DNA from: Glycomyces fuscus
GTDB taxonomy: Bacteria; Actinomycetota; Actinomycetes; Streptosporangiales; Streptosporangiaceae
Assembly: GCA_002529455.1 (NCBI GenBank)
Contig: NYMS01000037.1
Coordinates: 1-64,000 of the forward strand
Reading direction: 5' to 3'
DNA: 64,000 nucleotides
The translations under genes and the position numbers were made by a program. A model generated the notes under the pieces. It saw only the letters and a program-made list of their open reading frames with translations, did no database searches and was not told the DNA's origin. Of the stretch, positions 34,683 to 42,074 are shown in pieces. Position 1 is the stretch's first letter, and every line of letters starts with the position of its first letter.

Positions 34683-34907
34683 GTGGCACAGGAGAACCGT
34701 TCCGCGAGACGAGGCCCGGCCGCCGGCGGGGAGCCCGCGCCCGAGGTGCCCGAGGCCGACGCGGTCGAGCAGCGCGTGCCCGTCGCGGGCGACGCGGGCG
34801 GGGACGGATGGGAGGACCCGTCCGAGGAGAGCTTCGAGCGCGCCTCCGAGGCGGACGTGGTGGAACAGGCGCGCGAGGCGGGCGACGACGAGGAGGAACG
34901 GCGCTGA
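34683..34907 (+). CDS. small acidic protein with EAD-VEQ repeats
   Basis: A 74-aa acidic, probably disordered protein starting at GTG 34683. It contains two copies of a short motif, EADAVEQRVPV and EADVVEQAREA, separated by a Gly/Asp/Trp linker. I recall similar small actinobacterial hypotheticals with the same repeated motif, but no function. The frame is open further upstream; I chose the GTG where the motif-bearing protein begins. It lies between moeZ (divergent) and the TetR gene. Confidence 0.6.
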   Translation: MAQENRSARRGPAAGGEPAPEVPEADAVEQRVPVAGDAGGDGWEDPSEESFERASEADVVEQAREAGDDEEERR

Positions 34908-35170
34908 CGGGGGCGGTCCCGCCCGGTTCCGAGCCCTGTTTCCTCTGCTTCCTCCCGGCCGCGGATCGCGGCCCTGACCACCTGTTCGGCCGGTGCCGCA
35001 CGGCGCCCGCCCCGGTCCCGAACCGGCTTCCCCCTGCTCACAGGGAACTTACGCCGGAGTAGGATGAGGGGGACCGCTGTGGGGCGCGCCACTGGCCGCG
35101 TCCGGCAGCACTAGCCACGCAGATGTCCGGTTATGGCGTGCATCTGCCATGCCGAGTTCGGAGGGTCGGT

Positions 35171-35809
35171 GTGACAGCTCCTTCAGACTCCCGCGCCCGG
35201 GGTACCCGCTTGCCCCGGGTCAGACGCCGCCGCCAGCTCCTGGCCGCGGCCCAGGAGGTCTTCGTCGCCCGCGGGTACCACGCGGCGGCGATGGACGAGA
35301 TCGCCGACCGCGCCGGAGTCAGCAAACCGGTGCTCTACCAGCACTTCCCGGGGAAGCTGGAGCTGTACCTGGCCCTGCTGGAGGAGCACTCCGAGGCGCT
35401 GGTCGAGAAGCAGCGCGAGGCCCTGGAGAGCACGGACGACAACCGCCAGCGCGTCATCGCGAGCTTCCGCGCCTACTTCGACTTCGTCGCGGGCGACGGC
35501 GAGGCCTTCCGCCTGGTCTTCGAGTCCGACCTGCGCAACCTCCCCGCCGTGCGGGAGAAGAGCGAGGAGACCTTCCAGCGCTGCGCCGAGCTGATCGGCG
35601 AGGTGATCCGCCAGGACACCAGCATCTCCGACGAGCAGGCGCACCTGCTGAGCATCGGGCTGGTCGGCATGGCCGAGACCAGCGCCCGGTACTGGCTCAA
35701 CAGCCGCGGCTCCGTTCCCAAGGACGCCGCGGAGCAGCTCGTGGCCCGCCTGGCCTGGCGCGGGATCAGCGGCTGGGACCTGCACCGCAAGGCCGGAGAG
35801 CAGGGCTAG
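35171..35809 (+). CDS. TetR-family transcriptional regulator
   Basis: A 212-aa repressor. The N-terminal helix-turn-helix is standard: RRRRQLLAAAQEVFVARGYH...MDEIADRAGVSKPVLYQHFPGK. The ligand domain follows, with the DFVAGDGEAFRLVFESDLRN region typical of the group found at Rv3208. The start is GTG 35171 with GGAGG 6 nt upstream. A small inverted repeat ATGGC...GCCAT (about 35133-35150) sits just before the gene and could be an operator for autoregulation. A strong hairpin terminates it, so the next gene is not in the same operon. The ligand is unknown. Confidence 0.88.
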   Translation: MTAPSDSRARGTRLPRVRRRRQLLAAAQEVFVARGYHAAAMDEIADRAGVSKPVLYQHFPGKLELYLALLEEHSEALVEKQREALESTDDNRQRVIASFRAYFDFVAGDGEAFRLVFESDLRNLPAVREKSEETFQRCAELIGEVIRQDTSISDEQAHLLSIGLVGMAETSARYWLNSRGSVPKDAAEQLVARLAWRGISGWDLHRKAGEQG

Positions 35810-35847
35810 CGGCTCCGGCGGGGCGGCCCCGCCGCCCGGAGGCGGGG

Positions 35848-35877
35848 GAGGGCCCCCGTGCGCGCACGGGGGCCCTC
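35848..35877 (+). terminator. terminator of the TetR gene
   Basis: A loopless 15+15 perfect palindrome starting GAGGGCCCCCGTGCG, 38 nt after the stop. Confidence 0.7.
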
Positions 35878-35994
35878 GCCTTTCCCGTGAAAACTCCCGG
35901 GGCACACCCGCAAACCACGAAAGGGATTTCTTCCCACCATCGGGCAATGAATGCCCCAAAAAAAGGTAATCCCTTCCGCTTGTATGGGACAAGC

Positions 35995-36019
35995 GGTTCG
36001 ATTGTCGCCCTCCGGGTAT
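35995..36019 (+). promoter_or_regulatory. SigB-type stress promoter with 5' hairpin
   Basis: GGTT, 15 nt, GGGTAT matches the actinobacterial SigB consensus (GNNT-N14-16-GGGTAY). The predicted start (about 36026) falls just before a 7-bp hairpin GAGAAGT-AACGC-ACTTCTC (36029-36047), placing a stem at the very 5' end of the message for the membrane protein at 36115. Confidence 0.6.
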
Positions 36020-36114
36020 CGCCGGAATGAGAAGTAACGCACTTCTCTTCGCCGTATCCGCCCGGTCCTTCTTCGAAGCCCCGGCGGAGCAAGCGATTTG
36101 GGGGTGAAGACGTT

Positions 36115-36912
36115 ATGGACATGGGTCAGGGCCTGATGACGGCCTGGCAGGCGGTGGCGAGTTTCGTGCCGCTGCTGATCGGCTTCCTGGTGATCCTGGT
36201 CCTGGGATGGATCATCGCCTGGCTGGTGGGCAAGGCGGTCGCCAAGGGTCTGCACGGTGTCGGACTGGACCGCGCGCTGCACCGCGGGGGTGTGGGCGAG
36301 TACTTCGAGCGCAGCCGGTGGAGCGCCAGCGAGCTGTGCGGAAAGATCATCTACTACGTCGGGCTGCTGTTCGTGTTCACACTCGCGTTCAGCGTCTTCG
36401 GACCGAACCCGATCAGCACGCTGCTCAACGACGTCATCGCCTGGATTCCGCGCGGCATCGTCGCGCTGGTGATCGTGGTGGTGGCCGCGATGATCGCCAA
36501 GGCGGTCCGCGACATCATCTCCGGCGCGCTGGGCGGCCTCTCCTACGGTCGTTTCCTGGCCAACGCCGCGGGTGTGTTCATCCTGGCCCTCGGCGTCATC
36601 GCGGCGCTGAACCAGATGGGTGTGGCGGTGACCGTCACCGTCCCGGTGCTGATCGCGGTCCTGGCCACGATCGGCGGCATCCTCGTCGTCGGCGTGGGCG
36701 GCGGCATGATCGAGCCGATGCGCTCGCGCTGGGCCCGCTGGCTGGACGTGGCCGAGCGCGAGACCAGCCGCATGAGCGAGGAGAGCAGCTACCGGGCCGG
36801 ACGCGAGGCGGCCCTGGGCCGTCCCGCGGTCTCCGACCGCACGGAGCCGCGCGAGGGCGCGACCTCCCAGAGCGCACGGCGCGGCGCGGGCGGCGAGCCG
36901 CCCGCGTCCTAG
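36115..36912 (+). CDS. CmpX / mechanosensitive-channel-like membrane protein
   Basis: A 265-aa membrane protein with five predicted helices and a hydrophilic C-terminal tail of 65 residues. The first helix has the TM-helix repeat seen at the N-termini of small-conductance mechanosensitive channel relatives. VVVAAMIAKAVRDIISGALGG resembles the pore-lining segment of CmpX-like proteins. There is no beta-domain of a full MscS. It is preceded by a SigB-type promoter, which fits a role in osmotic or envelope stress. The start ATG 36115 follows GGGGGTGA. A 15-bp hairpin terminates it. Confidence 0.78.
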   Translation: MDMGQGLMTAWQAVASFVPLLIGFLVILVLGWIIAWLVGKAVAKGLHGVGLDRALHRGGVGEYFERSRWSASELCGKIIYYVGLLFVFTLAFSVFGPNPISTLLNDVIAWIPRGIVALVIVVVAAMIAKAVRDIISGALGGLSYGRFLANAAGVFILALGVIAALNQMGVAVTVTVPVLIAVLATIGGILVVGVGGGMIEPMRSRWARWLDVAERETSRMSEESSYRAGREAALGRPAVSDRTEPREGATSQSARRGAGGEPPAS

Positions 36913-36921
36913 CGGACACGG

Positions 36922-36955
36922 GGCGAGGGCGGGGCCGTGCGGCCCCGCCCTCGCC
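36922..36955 (+). terminator. terminator of the CmpX-like gene
   Basis: Perfect 15-bp stem GGCGAGGGCGGGGCC with its complement and a GTGC loop, 10 nt after the stop. Confidence 0.75.
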
Positions 36956-37000
36956 GTGCGCCGCCGCGTGCGCCCGCGGCCGGCCGCCCCCCGCGGGGGC

Positions 37001-37243
37001 CTAGAGGAATTCCGAGTCGCGCAGTTCCAGGCGTGAGAGGTGCTCGATCCGCCGGAAGGTCAGTACGACGGAGGCGATGATCGGGAGGAAGGCCAGCCAG
37101 AAAGCGGCGTTCCCGGGCCCGGTGAAGACCATCGACACCAGCGCGACGACGAAGATCAGTGCGAAAAGCGCGAAGTCGACGCGGTCCTGTTGGATCAGGA
37201 CGCCGACCGGTGGGCGCGCCGCCCCATGCCGACCGCTCCTCAT
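37001..37243 (-). CDS. small two-helix membrane protein
   Basis: An 80-aa protein. A basic N-terminus (MRSGRHGAARPP) is followed by two hydrophobic helices (FALFALIFVVALVSMVF and AAFWLAFLPIIASVVLTF) and a charged tail RRIEHLSRLELRDSEFL. The start is ATG 37243 with AAGGAAGG 4-5 nt upstream. No family is recognised. It is convergent with the CmpX-like gene. Confidence 0.6.
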   Translation of the reverse strand: MRSGRHGAARPPVGVLIQQDRVDFALFALIFVVALVSMVFTGPGNAAFWLAFLPIIASVVLTFRRIEHLSRLELRDSEFL

Positions 37244-37515
37244 TCGCCTTCCTTTCTCGCGGCTCTGCGGGCCGCTCCGCCAGTTACGGCGCCTGTGGGT
37301 CCGTTTCCCGGACCGACATAACGCCGCCGGTCCCGGGTTCCATTCCGCAGGGCCCTGGTTCTGCCGCGGTGCACCCGGCCGGAATCGGCCGCCGTGGAGC
37401 CACCGGTGCTTTTCAGCGTACGCCCGGTGACGGGTTTCCACCGGAGAACGGGCAGGGTCGGGGGCCACGAGGAGCTCGAGTTGTGGACCACACCGGTCTG
37501 CGGACGCCACTAAAC

Positions 37516-37827
37516 CTAGCGGACGAAACCGCGCTCCTTGGCCAGTCGGCAGATCGCGAGGATGCGCAGGGTCTCCCAGTCGTACTCGACCGCCTCGGAG
37601 TCCCAGCCCCGCTCGAGGCAGCCGTCGAGGAATCCGTGCAGGTAGGTGCCCAGGGTCCGGGCGTTGAGCCCGCTGCCGGAGGAGGTGATGCCTTCACACA
37701 CCTGTGCGGCGTGCTGGTCCAGCTCAGCGCACATCCAGGGCTCGATCGGACCGCCGAGGGGGCCGATCCGGTGGAAGTCACGGGTGAGTCCGGCCAGCGG
37801 ATGGCGCACGGAGGTCCCACTGGGCAT
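37516..37827 (-). CDS. conserved-looking hypothetical protein
   Basis: A 103-aa soluble protein without signal peptide or membrane helix. It has a helical look, with two cysteines (PWMCAEL, DGCLERG) and aromatic residues, and ends AICRLAKERGFVR. I recognise no family. The ATG at 37827 is chosen because the sequence upstream becomes non-coding-like, although the frame is open to 37890. The AT-rich upstream stretch contains TAAAAT and TAATAT boxes on the minus strand and, about 100 nt away, an inverted repeat CTTGACC...GGTCAAG that may be an operator. Confidence 0.55.
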   Translation of the reverse strand: MPSGTSVRHPLAGLTRDFHRIGPLGGPIEPWMCAELDQHAAQVCEGITSSGSGLNARTLGTYLHGFLDGCLERGWDSEAVEYDWETLRILAICRLAKERGFVR

Positions 37828-37924
37828 GGAAGTACCTACTCGGGTGGCTCGGGAGACGGAAACTTCATCGATTTTACGGCCAGCGACCAATGAATCGTCA
37901 CGAAAGTGTTGGATATTACCCGCG

Positions 37925-37955
37925 CTTGACCAAGGTTCCCCAGGGCCCGGTCAAG
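37925..37955. promoter_or_regulatory. operator-like inverted repeat
   Basis: CTTGACC (37925-37931) and GGTCAAG (37949-37955) form a perfect 7-bp inverted repeat with a 17-nt spacer, between two minus-strand genes. Centre spacing of about 2.3 helical turns fits a dimeric repressor site. Confidence 0.35.
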
Positions 37956-37986
37956 GTTGGGCAAGGGATCCGGCCGCCGCCGCGGC

Positions 37987-38670
37987 TCAGGCGGTCAGCC
38001 CCATGGCCTTGAGGCGGGCGGAGTGGCGGTCGGTGAGCGAGGCGAACATCCGGCTGACCGCGGCGAGGTCGCCGAGCCCCGTGCCGTCCGGGGCGCGCCC
38101 GGGCTCCCCGGCCAGGAGCGCGGCGAGCTGGGGACGCGACACCGCCACCGCCTGCGCCTGGCTGAGCGCCTCGCCGACCAGGCGGCGGGCCCACAGGGAC
38201 AGGCGCCCGACCAGCCTGGGGTCCTCCTCCACGGCGGCGCGCACCGTGGCCGAGACGAACTCGGCCCGGCCGGTCTCGGCCAGCACGCCCTCCACCAGGG
38301 TCCGCGTCTCCTCGTCGGCCAGCTCGGCCACCTTGCGGTAGAAGTCCCCCGCGATGCCCTCGCCGACGTAGGTCTTGACCAGGCTCTCCAGCCAGCTCTG
38401 CGGCTCGGTCCTGTCGTGCCAGGCGTCCAGCGGCTCCACGAAGGGCCCCATCGCCTCCTCGGGCACGACGCCCAGCGCCTCCAGCCGGTCGCGGAGCGAC
38501 TGGTAGTGCGCCTGCTCGGTGGCGGCGAGGGCGGCCAGCTGACCCTTGGAGCGCAGCGACGGGGCCAGGCCCGCGTCGTCGGCGAGGCGGAAGAAGGAGC
38601 CGAGCTCCGCGTAGGCGAGCAGGCCGAGCAGGTCGATCACGCCGGGCTCGGCGGAGGGGCCGTGGGTCAT
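37987..38670 (-). CDS. ferritin-like fold protein (MiaE-like family)
   Basis: A 227-aa all-helical protein of the ferritin-like group found beside the DEAD-box gene in actinobacteria (Rv3210c position). Metal-ligand-type Glu/His residues are visible: YAELGSFF, ATEQAHYQS, and later YVGEGIAGDFY, RLSLWARR. The family is related to the tRNA hydroxylase MiaE, but no specific reaction is known for this branch. The start is ATG 38670. The next gene upstream is divergent. Confidence 0.8.
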   Translation of the reverse strand: MTHGPSAEPGVIDLLGLLAYAELGSFFRLADDAGLAPSLRSKGQLAALAATEQAHYQSLRDRLEALGVVPEEAMGPFVEPLDAWHDRTEPQSWLESLVKTYVGEGIAGDFYRKVAELADEETRTLVEGVLAETGRAEFVSATVRAAVEEDPRLVGRLSLWARRLVGEALSQAQAVAVSRPQLAALLAGEPGRAPDGTGLGDLAAVSRMFASLTDRHSARLKAMGLTA

Positions 38671-39177
38671 GCCCGCCAGGGTATCGCCAGGCCGCCCGGG
38701 CGCGGAACCGGGGACTAAACGGACCGAGGGCACGGTTGTACACGCCGGGAGCGGGTACGGTCCATGCCGTCCACAGCCAGGTGAACTGGTATGTCCACCT
38801 GGCACGTCACCAGCTAGACTCTGCGTGATGACCGGCGTGTGCGTCCGACGCGAACATCTCCCTCGCACACGCGCGATCTCCCACGCACCGGCGCCGCGGA
38901 GGCGGCGCCCGCACAGGCGCGGACCCCACCGACGGTGGCCCGGACCGCGCGAGGAAAACAACGAACCACGGATGCTCCCCGTCCCGGGTGGGGACGGTCC
39001 CGTTCCGCGGCCGGCGAACCCCTGCGCCGCACGGGTCCTCACGGCAGCGCCACCGCACCGTTCCACGAGCGGAACGACCGGTGAGCCGCGCCCCCCGCGA
39101 CGGCCAGGAGCCGTCCGCGACCGCATCCCGCCGCGGCCACGCCAACGTTGCGGCCCGCCAAGATGGAGGCTTGAGCC
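38671..39177. other. long intergenic region / helicase leader
   Basis: About 500 nt without a supported gene. An inverted repeat CCAGGTG...CACCTGG lies at about 38777-38802, and a TAGACT -10-like box (38815-38820) with TGTCCA 17 nt upstream could drive the DEAD-box gene. That would leave a leader of about 360 nt, GC-rich, Arg-codon-rich and without a convincing ORF. Confidence 0.4.
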
Positions 39178-39192
39178 CTGAGCAGCACAGAA

Positions 39193-40800
39193 GTGACGAC
39201 CAAACCGACGACGACCTTCCGCGACCTCGGTGTGAACACCGAGTTCGCCGACGCCCTGGAGGCCGAGGGGATCATCGAGCCCTTCCTCATCCAGGAGCTC
39301 GCACTGCCGATCGCGCTGAACGGCAGCGACATCATCGGCCAGGCCCGTACCGGCACCGGTAAGACCCTGGCCTTCGGCCTGCCCCTGCTCCAGCGGGCGC
39401 AGAAGGACCCCGGGACGCCCAAGCGGCCGCGCGCCCTGGTCGTGGTCCCCACCCGCGAGCTGGCCATCCAGGTCGCCGCGGACCTGACCACCGCCAGCAA
39501 GCGCAGCGGGACCCGCATCCTGACCGTCTACGGCGGCCGCTCCTACGAGCCCCAGGTCAACGGCCTCAAGGAGGGCACCGACGTCGTCGTCGGCACCCCG
39601 GGCCGCCTGCTGGACCTGGAGAAGCAGAAGCACCTGCGCCTGGACGGGGTGTCCGCGGTGGTGCTGGACGAGGCCGACAAGATGCTCGACCTGGGCTTCC
39701 TGCCCGACATCGAGCGCATCCTCACCAGGATCCCGAGCGAGCGCCAGACCATGCTCTTCTCGGCCACCATGCCGAGCGAGATCGTCTCCCTCTCGCGCAA
39801 GTACCTGCACCGCCCCACGCACGTGCGCGCGGGCGACGACGACGAGATCGACGGCTCGGCCATCACGGGGCAGATCACGCAGCACGCGTTCCGCACCCAC
39901 CAGATGGACAAGATCGAGATGCTCTCCCGCCTGCTCCAGGCGGAGGACCACGGCCAGAGCATGGTGTTCTGCCAGACCAAGCGGGCCTGCGACCGGGTGG
40001 CGGGCGACCTGGAGGCGCGCGGGTTCGCCGTCGCGGCCGTGCACGGCGACCTGGGGCAGAGCCAGCGCGAGCGCGCCCTGCGGGCCTTCCGCAACGGCAA
40101 GATCAACATCCTGGTCGCCACCGACGTGGCCGCCCGGGGACTCGACGTGGACGACGTCACGCACGTGGTCAACTACGAGACCCCCGAGGACGAGAAGACC
40201 TACACGCACCGCATCGGCCGCACCGGCCGGGCCGGGCGCAGCGGCACCGCCGTCACCTTCGTGGACTGGCAGGAGATGCCGCGCTGGAAGCTGATCAACG
40301 CCGCCCTCAGCCTGCCCTTCCACGAGCCGGAGGAGACCTACTCCACCTCGCCGCACTTCTTCGAGGCGCTGCGGATCCCGGCCGGCACCAAGGGCAAGCT
40401 GGCCCAGGACAGGCGCGACGAGCACGCGGGCCTGGAGGCCGAGGAGATCGAGGACATCGGTGACACCGGCATGGCGCGCGGCGAGCGCGGCGGCCGGCGG
40501 GGCCGGGGCCGCGGCGAGGGCGCGCGCACCGAGACCGTGCGCACCGAGACCGCACGCGGCGAGAGCGGGAGCGACGAGGGCGGGAGCGGCCGGAACCGGG
40601 GCCGCTCGCGCCGGCGCACCCGCGGCGGTCGGGGCTCGGCCGGTGCCGAGGCCACGGCGGACAGGAAGGTCGAGGCCACCGCCCCCGCGGTCCAGGAGTC
40701 CTCGCGCGAGGGCGCGGCGCCCTCCGACGAGGGCGCGCGCAAGGTGCGGCGCCGCCGCCGCACCCGCGGCGCGGTCCGCAGGGACCCCGAGAACACCTGA
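39193..40800 (+). CDS. DEAD-box ATP-dependent RNA helicase
   Basis: A 535-aa RNA helicase with all core motifs: Q-motif region IEPFLIQELALP, ARTGTGKT (I), PTRELAIQ (Ia), VLDEADKMLD (II), FSATMP (III), VATDVAARGLDV (V), HRIGRTGRAGRSG (VI). The last 110 residues are an Arg/Gly/Glu-rich disordered tail that should bind RNA. This is the RhlE-like gene at the Rv3211 position. GTG 39193 is the first regular start, but it lies 23 nt from GGAGG (39165-39169). A CTG at 39178 is ideally spaced (8 nt) and would add MSSTE. The long leader suggests cold-shock or autoregulation. Confidence 0.92.
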   Translation: MTTKPTTTFRDLGVNTEFADALEAEGIIEPFLIQELALPIALNGSDIIGQARTGTGKTLAFGLPLLQRAQKDPGTPKRPRALVVVPTRELAIQVAADLTTASKRSGTRILTVYGGRSYEPQVNGLKEGTDVVVGTPGRLLDLEKQKHLRLDGVSAVVLDEADKMLDLGFLPDIERILTRIPSERQTMLFSATMPSEIVSLSRKYLHRPTHVRAGDDDEIDGSAITGQITQHAFRTHQMDKIEMLSRLLQAEDHGQSMVFCQTKRACDRVAGDLEARGFAVAAVHGDLGQSQRERALRAFRNGKINILVATDVAARGLDVDDVTHVVNYETPEDEKTYTHRIGRTGRAGRSGTAVTFVDWQEMPRWKLINAALSLPFHEPEETYSTSPHFFEALRIPAGTKGKLAQDRRDEHAGLEAEEIEDIGDTGMARGERGGRRGRGRGEGARTETVRTETARGESGSDEGGSGRNRGRSRRRTRGGRGSAGAEATADRKVEATAPAVQESSREGAAPSDEGARKVRRRRRTRGAVRRDPENT

Positions 40801-40810
40801 CCCCTCCCGG

Positions 40811-40829
40811 CGCCCGCCCGTGGCGGGCG
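40811..40829 (+). terminator. short hairpin after the helicase gene
   Basis: CGCCCGCC, a 3-nt CGT loop and GGCGGGCG form an 8-bp stem 10 nt after the stop. Confidence 0.45.
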
Positions 40830-40948
40830 TCGCGGCCGTGCGCCCCGCGACCCGCGCGGGGCCCCGAGGCCGGCGTTCGCACCGGTCGGCCGGTGGCAGC
40901 GGCCGTCGGCCACGGCCCGGGTTATGCCTGCCCGGGCCGGCGATCGTC

Positions 40949-40954
40949 TAGGGT
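40949..40954 (+). promoter_or_regulatory. -10 box for a probable leaderless mRNA
   Basis: TAGGGT lies 8 nt before the GTG at 40963. No Shine-Dalgarno sequence is present, so transcription probably starts at or next to the start codon. Confidence 0.5.
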
Positions 40955-40962
40955 GGCCCGAC

Positions 40963-41871
40963 GTGAGTACACCTCAGTTCATCGATCTGCCACCGGGCGT
41001 GCGACGCGCCGACCTGAACCTGTCGTACGGTCCGGTGGCCGCCCTGCGGGCGCTGCCCACCTCCGGCAGCCCCGAGCTGGCCCCCGCCGTCCTGGTGCAC
41101 GGGTTCACCGGCAGCAAGGAGGACTTCATCGCCCTCCTCCAGAGCCTGGCCCAGGCCGGGCGGGAGGTGGTCGCGATCGACCTCCCCGGCACCTACGAGT
41201 CGCCGGGCCCCGAATCCCTCACCCCTCCCCCGGGAGTGCGCAGGCCGGACTACCGCCTGCCCTCCCTGGGCGCGGTGGTCGCCGAGGTCATGGACCAGGT
41301 CGGCGACGGCGGACCCGTCCACCTGCTGGGCCACTCCTTCGGCGGGCTGGTCTCACGCGAGGCCGCGCTGGTGGAGATGGTGCCGCTGGCCTCGCTCACC
41401 CTCCTGTGCTCGGGCCCCGGCGCCCTGAGCGGCCCGGGCGCGGGCACGGCGAGCGGCCTCATCGCCGCCGTGTCCATCAACCCCACCGCCGAGCGGCTCC
41501 GCGAGCTGTGGGAGGAGCAGTTCGACTCCGTGGCGCGGGCCCGCAGCCCCCGGTCCGAGATCCGCGACTTCCTGCGCGAGCGGCTGCTGAGGAGCAGCGC
41601 CGTGGGTCTGATGCACATGGCCGAGGACCTGGTGGCCGCGCCGGACCGCGTGGACGAGCTGGCCCGGGTGGACGCCCCCAAGCTGGTCCTGTACGGCGAG
41701 AACGACGACGCGTGGCCGCTGGAGGAGCAGGACCGGATGGCCGAGCGGCTGAGCGCCAAGCGCCTCGTGGTGCCCGGCACCGGGCACTCCCCCAACGTGG
41801 AGGCACCCGAGACCGTCGCGAGCGCGCTGACCGCCTTCTGGAACGAGGCGGAGTCGGTGGGCCGCCGCTGA
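40963..41871 (+). CDS. alpha/beta hydrolase
   Basis: A 302-aa alpha/beta hydrolase with a complete triad: nucleophile Ser in LLGHSFGG, Asp in YGENDDAW, His in GTGHSPN. VLVHGFTGSKEDF carries the oxyanion-hole HG motif. There is no signal peptide, so it acts in the cytosol, probably as an esterase or C-C hydrolase; the substrate is unknown. GTG 40963 is chosen as the start because the upstream frame runs into a -10 box, giving a leaderless message. Confidence 0.85.
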   Translation: MSTPQFIDLPPGVRRADLNLSYGPVAALRALPTSGSPELAPAVLVHGFTGSKEDFIALLQSLAQAGREVVAIDLPGTYESPGPESLTPPPGVRRPDYRLPSLGAVVAEVMDQVGDGGPVHLLGHSFGGLVSREAALVEMVPLASLTLLCSGPGALSGPGAGTASGLIAAVSINPTAERLRELWEEQFDSVARARSPRSEIRDFLRERLLRSSAVGLMHMAEDLVAAPDRVDELARVDAPKLVLYGENDDAWPLEEQDRMAERLSAKRLVVPGTGHSPNVEAPETVASALTAFWNEAESVGRR

Positions 41872-41950
41872 CCCGGCCCCACCGCGACGGCCGCCGCTGA
41901 CCCGCCACGAGGACGGCGCGGCGGCCGCATGCTCCAGCCCCCGCCCGGAC

Positions 41951-41978
41951 ACGGGCGCCGAGCGCGCTCGGCGCCCGT
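41951..41978. terminator. bidirectional loopless palindrome
   Basis: ACGGGCGCCGAGCG followed directly by its complement (14+14) between the convergent hydrolase and metallo-beta-lactamase-fold genes. Confidence 0.6.
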
Positions 41979-42074
41979 CGGGAGCGGTGGCGGGCGAGGG
42001 TGGGGGGAGCCGGAGCCCCGGAGGGGCGGTGCCGCCCGGACGCGCACGGAGGTGTGGTTCCGGGCAGGCTCCGC

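Noticed and set aside
35880-36114. c-di-AMP (ydaO-type) riboswitch in the leader of the CmpX-like gene
   Set aside because: Considered because of the AT-rich structured leader, but the conserved core segments of that riboswitch class are not present, and the promoter appears to lie inside the block.
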